A stretch of DNA of 64,000 nucleotides from Prosopocoilus inquinatus (Eukaryota > Arthropoda > Insecta > Coleoptera > Lucanidae), in contig CM069872.1 in the NCBI GenBank assembly GCA_036172665.1, positions 56,468,101 through 56,532,100 of the forward strand, written 5' to 3'. Every line of letters starts with the position of its first letter. The first letter of the stretch is position 1. Of the stretch, positions 47,839 to 59,108 are shown one piece after another. The translations under genes were made by a program, and so were the position numbers. The notes under the pieces were generated by a model. The model searched no databases, was not told the origin of the DNA, and saw only the letters and a program-made list of their open reading frames with translations.

Positions 47839-48540
47839 GCAATAGGAGGAACAACGAACAGTGCGCAAGCCCATTAAGGCCCATTACACACGTTCCCATT
47901 TCTAAATAAATAATTAGGCGGTGTCCACACGTGAGTAAGTAATTAATTTGATTAACTGATGATTATAAAAAGTAAGCTTCTCCTTTGGGGTTTCGCCTTT
48001 TATCAACTGTTTTCGAATTCACCAAGAAATAATTTTCCTATTTGACAAATTCGGAAACATAATTGCCGTAAGAAGAAATTAATTAAACCGTAAGAAGAAA
48101 ACAAAAACGTGAAACGTTAATTAAGCGACGTCGCATCGTTCAGATTGGCTGTTGGAATGGGATACCCGGTATACTATGTTCCTCGAGAGTTGAATGGAGA
48201 GAGCAAAACCGACGACGGCCAGTTTACGATTGTCGGAGGTGTAACCGCTAATTAGTCGTCGGCATTAAAGCGACCAAGTTCTGACCGTCAGTGCTACCAC
48301 ACTGATTATAAAGTCGTGTTTAACTGACTGGGTCAACTTACTTGAACTCTTCTTCAACTGCTCTTCGTTAACCTATCGTCGAGTGGGGGCTCATTGTGTC
48401 TCGGGAATTTAATAGAACGTGTTCTCTCTGTACGTGCATCACAGAAAGAAATTTCTTATAACCGAACGATTTATACAAAAAAAAGAAGAAAAAAAAACGA
48501 AAACTTATTTAAAACAGATGAAAACGTCCGCTTAATATTA

Positions 48541-49012
48541 AAGGGCGGTAATCCACTGAGGCGATGCATAGCATGCAGCAACAATAAGCCGGTTTAATAT
48601 TTAAGGGCGGTGTTCCACTGAGGCAATATGTAGCATGCAGCAGCAACAATGAGCCAGAGAGGGCGGTGTTCCACTGAGGAAATATGTATCATGCTACAAC
48701 AGCGTGACAGTTTAATAGTATTAAAGGGCGGTAATCCTACCGAGGCAATACGTAGCATGCAGCAGCAACAATCAACCAGTTTAATATTGAGAGGGCGGTG
48801 TTCCACTGAGGCAATATGTATCATGCTACAACAACGTGCGAATTTAATATTTTTAAAGGGCGGTATTCCACTGAGGCAACATATAACATGCAGCAACAAT
48901 GAGCCTGTTTAATATTAAAAAGGCGGTGTTCCACTGAGGCAATACATAGCTGCAACAACAGCGTGCCAGTTTAATAATATCAAAGGGCGCTATTCCACTG
49001 GGGCATGTGACA
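48541..49012 (+). repeat. Tandem array: 8 copies of a ~56-68-bp unit
   Basis: GGGCGGTGTTCCACTGAGGC starts units near 48,543, 48,604, 48,660, 48,725, 48,794, 48,858, 48,920 and 48,984, followed by AATATGTAGCATGCAGCAGC, AACAATGAGCCAGTTTAATA. Two unit types alternate, one with ATGCAGCAGCAACAAT and one with ATGCTACAACAGCGTG, suggesting a dimeric higher-order unit. Open frames on both strands through it are products of the repeat. Confidence 0.9.
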
Positions 49013-51209
49013 ACGATCTAGTTGGAAGCACGCAGTCGTAGTCGAAATACAAAACATAAATAAACCGGAGTTCCCAGAGCATACGAAACGTAAAAACCGG
49101 CGGCGGCGGCGGCGGCGACATAATTTCCTTTTTTTTTGAAGTAATAATTCATCTCACAGCAGCACAAAGGAAATGATACATTAAATAAAACATAATCTCA
49201 TCCTCTATAACCTTCTTCCGCCTTCATAAATAAAATGTACCCGCAGTATTTCACGTTTATTCAAAGATAAATAACCGCGCGGGGCAATAGAAAACGAAAA
49301 AAAAAAAAAAGGAAAAGAAGAAGGAGAAGAAGAAAATGAATTATTCCCGTCCGTCGCGTTTTTCTGCGCTATCTAACGTGTAACCTCCCCGCCCCCCCAC
49401 CGGAATGATACAAAATGTTATTATATCGTATCGATCCGGTAGGATCAGCGCTGGAGTAGGTACAGTTGGTATTCCTGTAAATGCAGCCTGCGACCGCATT
49501 GGCTTTATGTTCGAATCGTTTAGGCGCTCATTTTATCGCCGCTTGTTAAATGCGCTATTTTATTATCGCTTTTAATGTTTTACGGTCCTATCAATATGTT
49601 ATTGCTGTTAACGTTTTCCACTCTTTACGGTCTAATTTCCTACGTATTATTATTTATGTGCATGTGTGAAAGTGCCTTTCATTGTGACCCTAATTACATT
49701 ACTACATGTACAATACAATAATGCGATCGAGGAAAGTCGTCGACTTTAAAAATCGCGTTGGCAGCATCGACGTCGCGTCGCTTTACTTTACGAATCAGAA
49801 CTTGACGTTTGACGGTATTTAAGGTTATGTTTGATACACTTACGGTTTTCTGTAATGAACAGGGCAAGCTTCACGTTCGATATAAAACATTTTGAATATT
49901 TTGCATACTTAAAACTTGAACGGCAGGTAAATTGCCATTTTATTATTTAAAGAAAAGAAAACATAACCTCAACTACACAAAAAAGTGAATAAAACAGGAA
50001 ACTGTAAGGAATAATAAAGCGCTGCCAACGTGTTTTTGTACATTTAGTAACTTTCTGCAAATAAATAAGATTAAAAATGAATCAATAATTATTATCAAAG
50101 ACAAAATTTAATATCACTTTAATTAAGTGGGATCCACAAACCGATTACATCTTGATTAAGGTTTTTTTTTTTTTTGAAGATGCTGAACTTGCCAAGTAAT
50201 TAAAATTAATGGTGGTAACTAACTGGTCAATGGAAACGCGTCCTTTTCTTTTCACCGACCACCTTCGACAATGCTTCATAATTTGTATGGGTCATTCGGT
50301 CGTTATTACCAAAGTGGGTGTGTATAGTTACTGACGAGAGCCTCTCAAACTCATACATACATACGTACATACATACAATTCACATTCTTTTCCTTTTCTT
50401 CTCTCAAGAGTCACCACGTGATTAACATTCTTAACAAACCCTAATACATTTTTATCTTGTAACTACATAAGCTTGAAAGAATTTGGTTAAATTTTTTTTA
50501 ATCGCCCTGTATGTTTCTAATACTGCGTTAAAACATCATTTGTTTTCTCATCTTGCAACTATAATCTAAACTAAAAACATTTGTTTTGTAGAACGAAAAG
50601 AAAAGAACAACTTCAAATCAGTTTCGTACATTTCGATTAGGTTGCCGTTTTCACCCTGTATATTTGAAATATATACAGGCCGTTCTGGTTTTCGTGTAAA
50701 TTGCACTTGCGTCGCGTCGCAGGAGCCTTGTTTGCATTCCGCATTATGAAATCCGTGGAGCAATTTTCCTGTTTTCAACAAACGCGCTCGAAACACACAG
50801 CGCAGTTAAACTAATTACCGGCGAATTAAAATAATTACCGGCTGGAAAACGGAATATTGTGCACCAGGTGCGAGTGTATATGTGTTTGCGGGAGTGTGTG
50901 TGTGTGTGTGTTTGTGTGAGTGTGTGTGAGTATAACCGAGTTATATCTTAATTCTCGGCGTTCTGCTCTGAGCAGAACATTTACATGTAAATAAAAGTAA
51001 CGCACGTTAAATAGTTACGAGACAAACAATAGTACCAACCTGGATTTTATTATTGTACCTAATATTTAGTTTGACGTGCATCGCTGCCAACCGTCCGACG
51101 TAGCTCATTAAATTGCTTGAAACAAATTAGTTAAACAAAAAAAAAATTAACACAAATATCGAAAATTAGGTGTCATAACAAGAATTAATAAAAAAAAGAA
51201 AACGTAAGC
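49013..51209. other. Non-repetitive spacer with microsatellites
   Basis: (GGC)n at 49,099-49,116, (CATA)n at about 50,352-50,377, (GT)n at about 50,895-50,930. GC-balanced stretches at 49,420-49,800 could be regulatory. TATACAGG/CCCTGTAT words occur at about 50,510, 50,655 and 50,674. No gene recognised. Confidence 0.45.
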
Positions 51210-53395
51210 CATGTAGAGTCTATTCAATCAGAGAAAGCATCTCTGACGTCATGTGAACACTATTACATAGATGATTTGATGAAGCAAGTGACGTCACCGC
51301 GCATTTCTGTAACTGCACGAACTCTATCTCGTCCGTTGCTTATTTTCAAAATTCCACAAAATGTTTCCGGCGGGGAAGGAGGGGAAATAACCCTATTTTG
51401 TTATAAGCAGGGATAAGAAATCGGCCCACTTGGTCCAAGAGCTGTATGAAAATATAGTATTCGGTCTGCATTAGTCCCCGCTCAGAGTGACTTCTGGGAA
51501 GTGTGAACGCTCGCACTATAACCTTTCCCCTCCCACTCAATAGCAATTAAAATGCATCGGAGCCGCGGAAGGAGTAAATAGTACATTCGGAGCAAAAGTG
51601 TCCAATATTAGATGGGCCGAATTCTTTTCCCTGGTTATAAGATTTAATTTAATCAGGTTCACTGCAAGGGTGTGAAGCGCCCTTCCGCAACACATAAGTT
51701 GGAACTCTTTCGTAAATGATAGTTATAGGATACAGATATTATAAAAGAACTATAAAATTAACAAATTGAGAAGGATTTTTTTTTAATTAAAAACCATTTC
51801 AAGGAAATCCAAACCAACTGAAGTGAACCTAAGTGAAGCCAATCCAAGTGACTTGCCCCCATAGTGAATCTAACCTAAAATATATTTTTTTTTAATTCAA
51901 AAATAGAAAATGTGGAATTGAAGATTTTTTTAAAAATCATTTAAGAAAAAAATACTTGAAGGTTAAACCAACGCAGCCGGACGGATCCTAAGTGAACTGA
52001 ATATCTGTGGAGCCAATCCAAGAAGGGCATTAAAAAAAACTGTCAAGAAAGTAATGTAAAAAAAAACAAAAAACAAAAGAAGAAATTGAATAAGTTTTTT
52101 TTTTAATTAAAAAGCATTTCAAGGTTAATTTCAAGGTTAATCCAAACCAACCTTCAGTGAATCCAACTCAGAATTATTTTTTAATTAAAAAAAAGTACGT
52201 ATAAAAAATTAAACTAAAAACATTTTTTTAATTATTAAAAAAAAACGTTCCAGTGTCAACCCAACCCAACTGAACTGAATCTCTGTGAATCCAATCCAGG
52301 AGAATTTTTTTTTAATTCTCAAAAAATAGAATAAAAAATAAATTAAAAAACAAACAAGAAATTGAAAAAGATTTTTTTAATTAAAACTCATTTCAAGGTC
52401 AATCCAAACCAACTGAAGTAAACCTCAGTGAATCCTACACAACAAAATTATTATTATTTTTTAATTCAGAAAAAGCTAATGTAAGGAATTGAAAGGATTC
52501 TTTTAAATTATTTAAAAAAAAACGCTTCAAGGGCAAAACAATCCTAGTGGAGGGGACCTAAGTGAACGTGAACCAACCGAACTGAATCTCTGTGAAACCA
52601 ATCGAAGAGATTTTTTTTAAATTCTCAAAAAAATAAAATAGAAAAAATAAAACAAAAAACAAACAAGATCTTGGAAAGGATTTTTTGAATTAAGAATCAT
52701 TTCAAGGTCAATCCAAAACAACTGAAGTGACCTTCAGTGAATCCAACCCAAAATTATTATTATTTTTTTAATTATTATTTTAAGTGAAAAGATTTTTTTT
52801 TAAATTATTTGAAAAAAGGACTTCAAGGTCAAACCAACCCAATTAGAGGGGACTTAAGTGAGCCTAAACCAGCCGAACTGAATCTCTGTGAAACCAATTC
52901 AGAAGAGAATTTTAAAAAAAATCAAAAAACGTAAAATATAAAAAATAAAACATACAAAAAACAAACATTGTTTTTAAATAAAATACTCTGAAAAATGCTA
53001 ATTTTGCTTAAATATAGTTTACAAAGAAGATAACTTATTTTCGCTTATTTTTCCTTAATTAAAAAGCGATTGATCTTTAGTTGTACCAGTTTTAATAAAT
53101 GCACACAATTTGGCGCCCCCTTTGACCAGTGACGGTCCTGGATTTAATACGTGACGTTCTTACAATTAGTTAGCCTTCCTTTTTACTTATTTTTTTTTGC
53201 AATCGCTTCTTCAAAAAATGTATTAGCCGTGTGGAGTCGATTGTATTACAGAAGGCATCTGTGACGTCATGCAGACTAGTTCGTGACGCAGATGACGTCA
53301 CAGCGCCCCTCTGCAAATGAACGAACTCTATCTCATCCTGTCATCTGTCACTTATTTTTAAACTTTGCAAAATACGACCGGGGAAAGAAGCCAAT
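51210..53395 (+). repeat. Pair of diverged copies of a ~165-bp repeat (51,210-51,375 and 53,228-53,395)
   Basis: Shared order: TAGAGTCTATT or TGGAGTCGATT, GCATCT-TGACGTCATG, GTGACGTCAC or ATGACGTCACAGCGC, ACGAACTCTATCTC, CACTTATTTT and CCGG-GGGAA. Both have two TGACGTCA (CRE-type) words. They flank the array at 51,770-52,980. Confidence 0.6.
51770..52980 (+). repeat. Tandem array with TTTCAAGGTCAATCCAAACC
   Basis: Units of about 240-300 bp include ATTTCAAGGTCAATCC, CCAACTGAAGTGAACC, TCTGTGAA-CCAATCCA and long A/T runs. Words such as CCTAAGTGAA and AGGTCAA resemble the 14,690-16,230 array, so the two may share an ancestor. Confidence 0.7.
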
Positions 53396-53439
53396 AGTCA
53401 TTTTTTAGCTATTCTAATCCTAGTTATATTTTGTTGAGG

Positions 53440-54130
53440 AATCAATCGATGTTTGGTTGCCTACACTTGCCAGTCACTTCGCTCAAAATAATTTCTGAAG
53501 GCGCCACCTACTAATTGAAGAACGTAAAAGCGTTCACTACATGAATTACTTACTGTACAGTAACTGCCAACTGCAGGAAAAAAAAGAAAAAGGCGAATTT
53601 GCGATGATTTCCTGTGAAAAGTATGTTTGGTTGCCTATACTCTTGCCAGTCGCGTGACTTCTTAATTATTTCTGAACGCGCCAGCTACTAACTGAAGAAC
53701 GTAAAAGCTTTCATTATATTAACTATTGTTGTAAAGTAACTGCCAATTGCAGGAAAAAAAAAGGAAAAGGCGACATTGCGATGAATTTCTGTGGCAAGTA
53801 TGTTTGGTTGCCTATATTCTTGCCAGTCACGTGGCTCTTAATTATCTCTGAAGACGCCATCTACTAATAATTGAAGAACGTGAAAATGTTCATTACATTA
53901 ACTACTTGCTGTGCAGTAGCTACCAACTGTAGAAAACAGAAAAAGGAGACTTTGCGTTCATTTCCTATGAAAAGTATGTTTGGTTGCCTATACTTGCCAG
54001 TCACGTGGCTCTTAATTAATTATTTCTGAAAGCACCGCACCGTCGACTGTTCGAAGAACGCAGAGGCGTTCACCACCACGTTAACTGTTTACCGCGTGTA
54101 TAACGGTTGCCAACTCTAGAAAAAGAAAAA
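53440..54130 (+). repeat. Tandem array, ~175-bp unit, 4 copies
   Basis: ATGTTTGGTTGCCTATACTT (about 53,449, 53,622, 53,800, 53,974), TGCCAGTCACGTGGCTCTTA, GAAGGCGCCACCTACTAATTG or GACGCCATCTACTAA, GAAGAACGTAAAAGCGTTCA and AACTGCCAACTGCAGGAAAA recur. The GGCGCCACCTACTA box is a CTCF-like core on the minus strand. Confidence 0.85.
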
Positions 54131-54149
54131 GATATTTCGGAATATTCAG

Positions 54150-55789
54150 CGAAAACCACTGTACCATTTATTATCCTCCGCTAAGCGATTAATCACGCCG
54201 ACGTCTCGCAGGAAAATCGCAAATATTTGAAAAGCGCTCTCGCGCGTTCGCGTAAACAAAAGTCCGACCCCGCCGCCTGCTTGACAATTGTTACCGAAAC
54301 TCATCTGGAGTATTATAGGCGCCATTATTGTTCCATAATGAGTCGCTTTTACGACGGCTTTTTTGATGAACTTCTAAAATTGCAGCACGAAATTTTGATA
54401 CTACTTAGTATCGGCGACGCGACGTTTTTTTTCTTGTTTTTGTTTTTAATAAATAAATTGCCCCTCTGGCTTTGATCTTTCTCTTCTCCGAGGGCTTTTA
54501 TAATAATGCGATGGCTGAAGGTTGATTTTATTCGCCCGGCTGCTGCTTGGAATGAAATGAATCAATACATAAAATATTGATTTCATTGTTTGAGGTTGAC
54601 GTGGAAGGAACAATTTAAGGAGGGTCCACACTTATACGATTATGCTTGATGATAAGATATGAACAGTCAATATCTCTATTATTATTATTATTATTAACTG
54701 ACAGTTAGTGAAACAGCTTTTGGTTCTTGCAGGATCGGACAGTCCTAGAACCAGGTCTAGAATCTTTCTAGAACCATCACGCGCATGCGCACAATAAAAA
54801 AAGTCTTCAGTTTTTTTTTGTTATGCGCATGCTCCTGTCTGTTCGTGCGAGAACCAAAACAAATGTAATTATTTAAATGTAAGCACCTGGCGAATTTGTT
54901 TGATACGATCGAAGATTCTCGGTTTTAATGAAAATTTCGTGGTATACTCGGCTAAAATCTACAAATTAAAATCAGTATTGCGTGTAACTGTCAAGAGATA
55001 ACCGTCCCAAAACTCGCATGATTAATTAGTAACGAAATCGTGACATCGTCGGCGTACATTTTTGCACTCTTTAATTAAATACTGTAGTATAATAACAACA
55101 AAAACAAAAACACTTTTAAGCCACGTCAACATCTTTACATATAATTTACGATTAATCATGGTAATTTTAATTACGGCATCAAAATTGAATACATTATACA
55201 CCTAATTCATTACCGCCGCCGCCGCCGCTGCCGTCGTCGTCGGTCATGAATTATTTATGTCGCATTAATTAAATTTTATTGACGCAGAAATGAAGCACTT
55301 GAAAATAGAGGATCTAACCGATCGGCGGTGGTGATGGTAGTCTAGTAGTAGTAACCGTTTAGGGGTGTTCGTGCCCCATCGTATCTACATCTGTCAACAA
55401 AGCGGCGACGGAGGGTTGCGAGCAGCTGGGACCGGTAATCACTGATACACATTGCTTCTAACGCCCGGTATGCATAATGCCCGCGCCGTGATTGTAAATC
55501 ATAACGAGGGTTCGTGACGTTTTCAATACACTTACCACAGAAATTATTCTAATTGCAGGTTTACATCTAATTGGATTTGCTTTTAGTATATAAATTTTTT
55601 TTGCATACCGACTGTTTCGTTGAAACTCGTAAAAAGGCGGAGGCTATACACATAATAAAATAAATCACGTCTGCTTCGCTGTATACATACATATTTTTTT
55701 AAGCCTGCTTTACAGTATCACATATAAAATGATACCAGGAAAGGTATAAAAAAAAAACAGAAAAAGAAAGGAAAGAAAATTAATTGTGA
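54150..55789. promoter_or_regulatory. Largely non-repetitive island, possible enhancer DNA
   Basis: 54,160-54,480 and 55,200-55,560 are GC-balanced and not repeated here. They hold AAGCGATTAATCACGCC, a GCC/GTC triplet tract (55,213-55,240), GTCATGAATTATTTATG and GCGGTGGTGATGGT. (TTA)n lies at 54,680-54,696. The 82-codon plus-strand frame at 54,227-54,475 has no domain I recognise. Conservation would decide. Confidence 0.3.
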
Positions 55790-57900
55790 CAAGATCGTTT
55801 CGCTGCTCTGTCACAGATGGCGCTTACCTTCCCCAATCTTTTCTGTTTTTTTTTTCAAAATAAGCTTTCTTTTTTTAAGATTGGTTATTTTGAGCAAAGA
55901 AGAAAATGAAGGATTAATTTTTTTTTGCTGTACAAAAAAAAAGGCGACAGTGTCATTGGTTGTAGCGTTAGAATTTGAAACAAAAAAAAAATAAACTAAA
56001 ATTCAGTTGTCGTCGTGAAACTTCGATTTGATGTCGGCAAGAAATTAAAAGAAAACTTATAATTTCCTCTGCCCTTTAAGAGATGGCGCTGCAAATTGTT
56101 CATTAATTGTTCAGAGTTGTTCAAGAAATGGCGGCGGTATTTTTAATTGTACTGCTAGAATTTGAAAGAAAAAAAAAATAATTCAGTTCCTAACGTTCGA
56201 ATTGAAATTTGAGATTAGCAAGAAACTAAAAGAAAGTCAATTATTTTAACAGATTATTTAAGAAAAAAATACTTGAAGGTTAAACCAACGCAGCCGGACG
56301 GATCCTAAGTGAACTGAATGTCTGTGGAGCCAATCCAAGAAGGGCATTAAAAAAAAAAACTGTCAAGAAAGTAATGTAAAAAAAAACAAAAAACACAAAA
56401 GAAGAAATTGAATAAGATTTTTTTTTTAAATTAAAAAGCATTTCAAGGTTAATTTCAAGGTTAATCCAAAGCAACCTTCAGTGAATCCAACCCAGAATTA
56501 TTTTTTAATTAAAAAAAAGTACGTATAAATAATTAAACTGAAAATATTTTTTAATTATTAAAAAAAAAACGTTCCAGGGTCAACCCAACCCAAGTGAACT
56601 GAATCTCTGTGAATCCAATCCAAAAGAATTTTTTCAAAATTCTCAAAAAATAGAATAAAAAATAAATCAAAAAACAAACAACTTTTCTGTTTTTTTTTTT
56701 TCAAAATAAGTTTTTTGCCCATGAATGTTAAAAAATGGGATTTAAATTAATATTCTGTCAGCGTTACAAGATTGGTTACTTTCGGCAAAGAAGAAAATGG
56801 AGATTAATTTTTTTTTGCTGTACAAAAAAAGGCGACAGTGTCATTGGTTGTAGCGTTAGAATTTGAAACAAAAAAAAATAAACTAAAATTCAGTTGTCGT
56901 CGTGAACATTCGATTTGATGCCGGCAAGAAATTCAAAGAAAACTTATTATTTCCTCTGCCCTTTAAGAGATGGCGCTGCAAATTCATTGTTCATTAATTG
57001 TTCAGTGTTGTTCAAGAAATGGCGGCGGTATTTTTGGTTTTACTGCTCGAATTTGAAAAAAGAAATGAAATAATTCAGTTCAGAACGTTCGAAATTCGCC
57101 AAAGCGAATGTGAATATTCGACTTGAAATTTGAAATTGGCAAGAATTTAAAAGAAAATATATCATTTCCTCTGTCCTTTAACAGATGGCTCTGCAAACTC
57201 ATTGTTCTTGACTTGTTCAAGAAACGGCGACGGTATTTTTGGTTGTACTGCTCGACTTCAAAAAAAAAAAAAATAAGGAAAAAAGTAATACAGTTCAGTC
57301 AGATCGCAAGGAACTAAAAGAAAATCTATTATTTTAACAGATGGCGCTGCAAATTGATTGTTCAAGAAATTACGACAGTAACACTGATCGAATTTGAGAA
57401 AAGAAATTCGATTTTTGAAATTTGAAACTGGCACAACGATTAAAAGAAAATTAATTATTTCGGTGACGTGCTTCGTCCGCCTTTCAACAGATGGCGCTGC
57501 GAATTGATTCTGCAAGAAATGGCGACAGAAAATTTTGGTTGTACTGCTCGCCTTTGAAAGAAAACATTGTCGGTAAAATCGATCGTGAAAATTCGGTTTT
57601 AAATTTAAGCTGGCAAGAAATTAGAAGATGACGGTGATACGCTTCATCTGCCCTTTAACAGATGGCGCTGCGAACTGATTGTTCAAACAACTTCAAGACT
57701 GTATTTCTGGTTACACTGTTCGAATTTGAAAAAAAAAAAAAAATAATCGTTCGTTAAATTCGAACATGAAAATCCCATTTCAAATTCAATTTCAAGAAAT
57801 TGGCATGAAATGAAAAATTAGGAGCAATCATTGCGTCCTGCGTCCTTTGACAGATGGCGCAGCAATTTTTTTTTTGTCTTTTATTGCAAATTGCAATCGA
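55790..57900 (+). repeat. Array with CAGATGGCGCTGCAAATTG
   Basis: Units of about 150-280 bp centred on CCTTTAACAGATGGCGCTGC (near 55,814, 56,083, 56,967, 57,184, 57,340, 57,489, 57,660, 57,851), with GTTCAAGAAATGGCGGCGGT, TTTGGTTGTACTGCTCGAATTT and TTGGCAAGAAATTAAAAGAAAA. Segment 55,830-56,240 is repeated at 56,690-57,100. Another CAGATGGCGCTG is at 58,639. Confidence 0.8.
56256..56681 (+). repeat. Recent copy of the 51,939-52,357 array segment inserted here
   Basis: ATTTAAGAAAAAAATACTTG onward, GTTAAACCAACGCAGCCGGA, GAAGGGCATTAAAAA and the following blocks to AAACAAACAA match 51,939-52,357 almost base for base over about 420 bp. It splits the AGATGGCGCTG array, whose sequence resumes at CTTTTCTGTTTTTTTT. 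No clear end repeats. Confidence 0.85.
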
Positions 57901-58050
57901 TGATTTGCGAAACTTTTAAACTCCAACTGTGACAGTAGTTTTTTTTTTTTTTTAATAAAAAGTTTGGATTCGTTTTGGTTTTGAAACGTCAAGAAGAGGG
58001 CATACAATTCGTCTAAGAAAACAATTGTTTTTAATCGGAAACAATAACAA

Positions 58051-58518
58051 ATAAATTTTTCTAAAATCTTTCATTATGCTTTGACAGCAAGCATGGCCGC
58101 CTTGCATGGGGGACTCATTAGGAGCAAATCCCGCTTCAATTTGTCTATCCTACTGCAATGTTAGGTCAAAAAGCGATAGTAAGATGTCGCTATTTTATAT
58201 GTTCATCATTCTTACATCGCATTTGCGAATAAATTGGGCAAGTCGTTTTTGGTCTGCAGTGGGAATGTCGAGCTACGTTTCTGCTGAAGAAGCCCCAAGC
58301 AGGGCTGAAACAGCTGTCCAGAGGCTGCTCGAGGTTCTCACTGCAATCAAAAACGATTTGCACAAAATTTTTCTAAAATCTTTCATTATGCTTTGACAGC
58401 AAGCATGGCCGCCTTGCATGGGGGACTCATTAGGAGCAAATCCCGCTTCAATTTGTCTATCCTACTGCAATGTTAGGTCAAAAAGCGATAGTAAGATGTC
58501 GCTATTTTATATGTTCAT
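58051..58518 (+). mobile_element. Retrozyme-like element: 1.5 copies of a 312-bp hammerhead unit
   Basis: Two 154-bp direct repeats (58053-58206 and 58365-58518) appear identical by eye and flank one hammerhead ribozyme, so the whole is one and a half turns of a 312-bp unit. AATAACAA occurs on both sides (58043-58050 and 58519-58526), a plausible target-site duplication. There is no protein frame. Known biology: small non-autonomous animal retroelements with type I hammerheads (retrozymes) form 170-400-nt circular RNAs and insert as partial multimers, probably mobilised by Penelope-like or other retrotransposons. A frame running MGDSLGAN... through the repeat is fortuitous. A diverged relative without the ribozyme lies at 31,903-32,006. 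Confidence 0.75.
58238..58361 (+). ncRNA. Type I hammerhead ribozyme with a very long stem I
   Basis: Seen: the core CTGAAGA (58284-58290, matching CUGANGA), stem II AGCCC/GGGCT (58291-58295 with 58302-58306) closed by loop CAAGCA, GAAA (58307-58310), a minimal stem III around CAGCTG (58311-58316), and the cleavage triplet GTC (58316-58318), with cutting expected after C58318. Stem I is formed by 58238-58283 with 58319-58361: blocks of about 16, 12, 6 and 7 pairs, with a small internal loop (58274-58276 against 58326) where loop-II contacts are expected. All invariant core bases are present. The palindromic CAGCTG stem III is typical of hammerheads in animal retroelements, which often act as dimers or in multimeric RNA. 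It lies in the 312-bp unit described next. Confidence 0.88.
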
Positions 58519-58658
58519 AATAACAACAACATAAAAAAATAATGACACAAGTTTAAGCAAAAGTTTTAAAACTAGAAGTGGATGTAAATGGAAATTGAAA
58601 TTATGTGATTGTGATGAAAATGTTCATCCATCAAACGACAGATGGCGCTGATCGTCGT

Positions 58659-58752
58659 TGCACCAAAGAGCATTTGCAGAATTCGCGCCGTCTCACCAAA
58701 GAGCATTTGCAGAATTCGCGTCGTCTCACCAAAGAACATTTGCAAAATTCGA
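58659..58752 (+). repeat. Minisatellite, 33-bp unit x 3
   Basis: CACCAAAGAGCATTTGCAGA then ATTCGCGCCGTCT is repeated three times with few changes. The frame through it would give HQRAFAEFA-S repeats (start 58,658), but it sits in a short open frame with no other coding signs. Confidence 0.9.
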
Positions 58753-58890
58753 AAATCTTCGATCAGTTTTTAAAATGAGAAAGTACGAGAGGAAGATGAA
58801 TATAAAAATACATACTTTTAACAGTTTCCTTTTGAAATGGTAGTAGTAGTGTCCATTAAAACAGTAACTATTATTACCACGGCCACGGCA

Positions 58891-59108
58891 TGAATAAATT
58901 TATAATTGGGGTAGGCCGTGGTTTGCATTATGCAGATGGAATAAATGAGTAATAAACAAAACAATTTTTAATTTGAGGTTAGATTTAACCTACAATTTAG
59001 AAAGAAGAACTGTCAAATTTTGACAACTCGGCGCGCGTCAAACGACAGTGTGACCAATTGTGTGCGTACATATTTGCAAATCACCGCCTGCTCTAATTAT
59101 AAATTTAA
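58891..59108. mobile_element. MITE of the 27.1-kb family
   Basis: AATAAATTTATAATTGGGGTAGGC and CCGTGGTTTGCA at the left, CAAATCACCGCC then TGCTCTAATTATAAATTTAA at the right: inverted ends of about 28 bp like those at 27,095-27,504. Inside are GAGGTTAGATTT and GTCAAATTTTGAC. Confidence 0.75.

Noticed and set aside
58100..58130. CTAATGAGTCCCCC on the minus strand within the retrozyme body, resembling CTGATGAGTCC of hammerheads
   Set aside because: The invariant G of CUGANGA is replaced by A, and no GAAA box follows a closing stem II strand.
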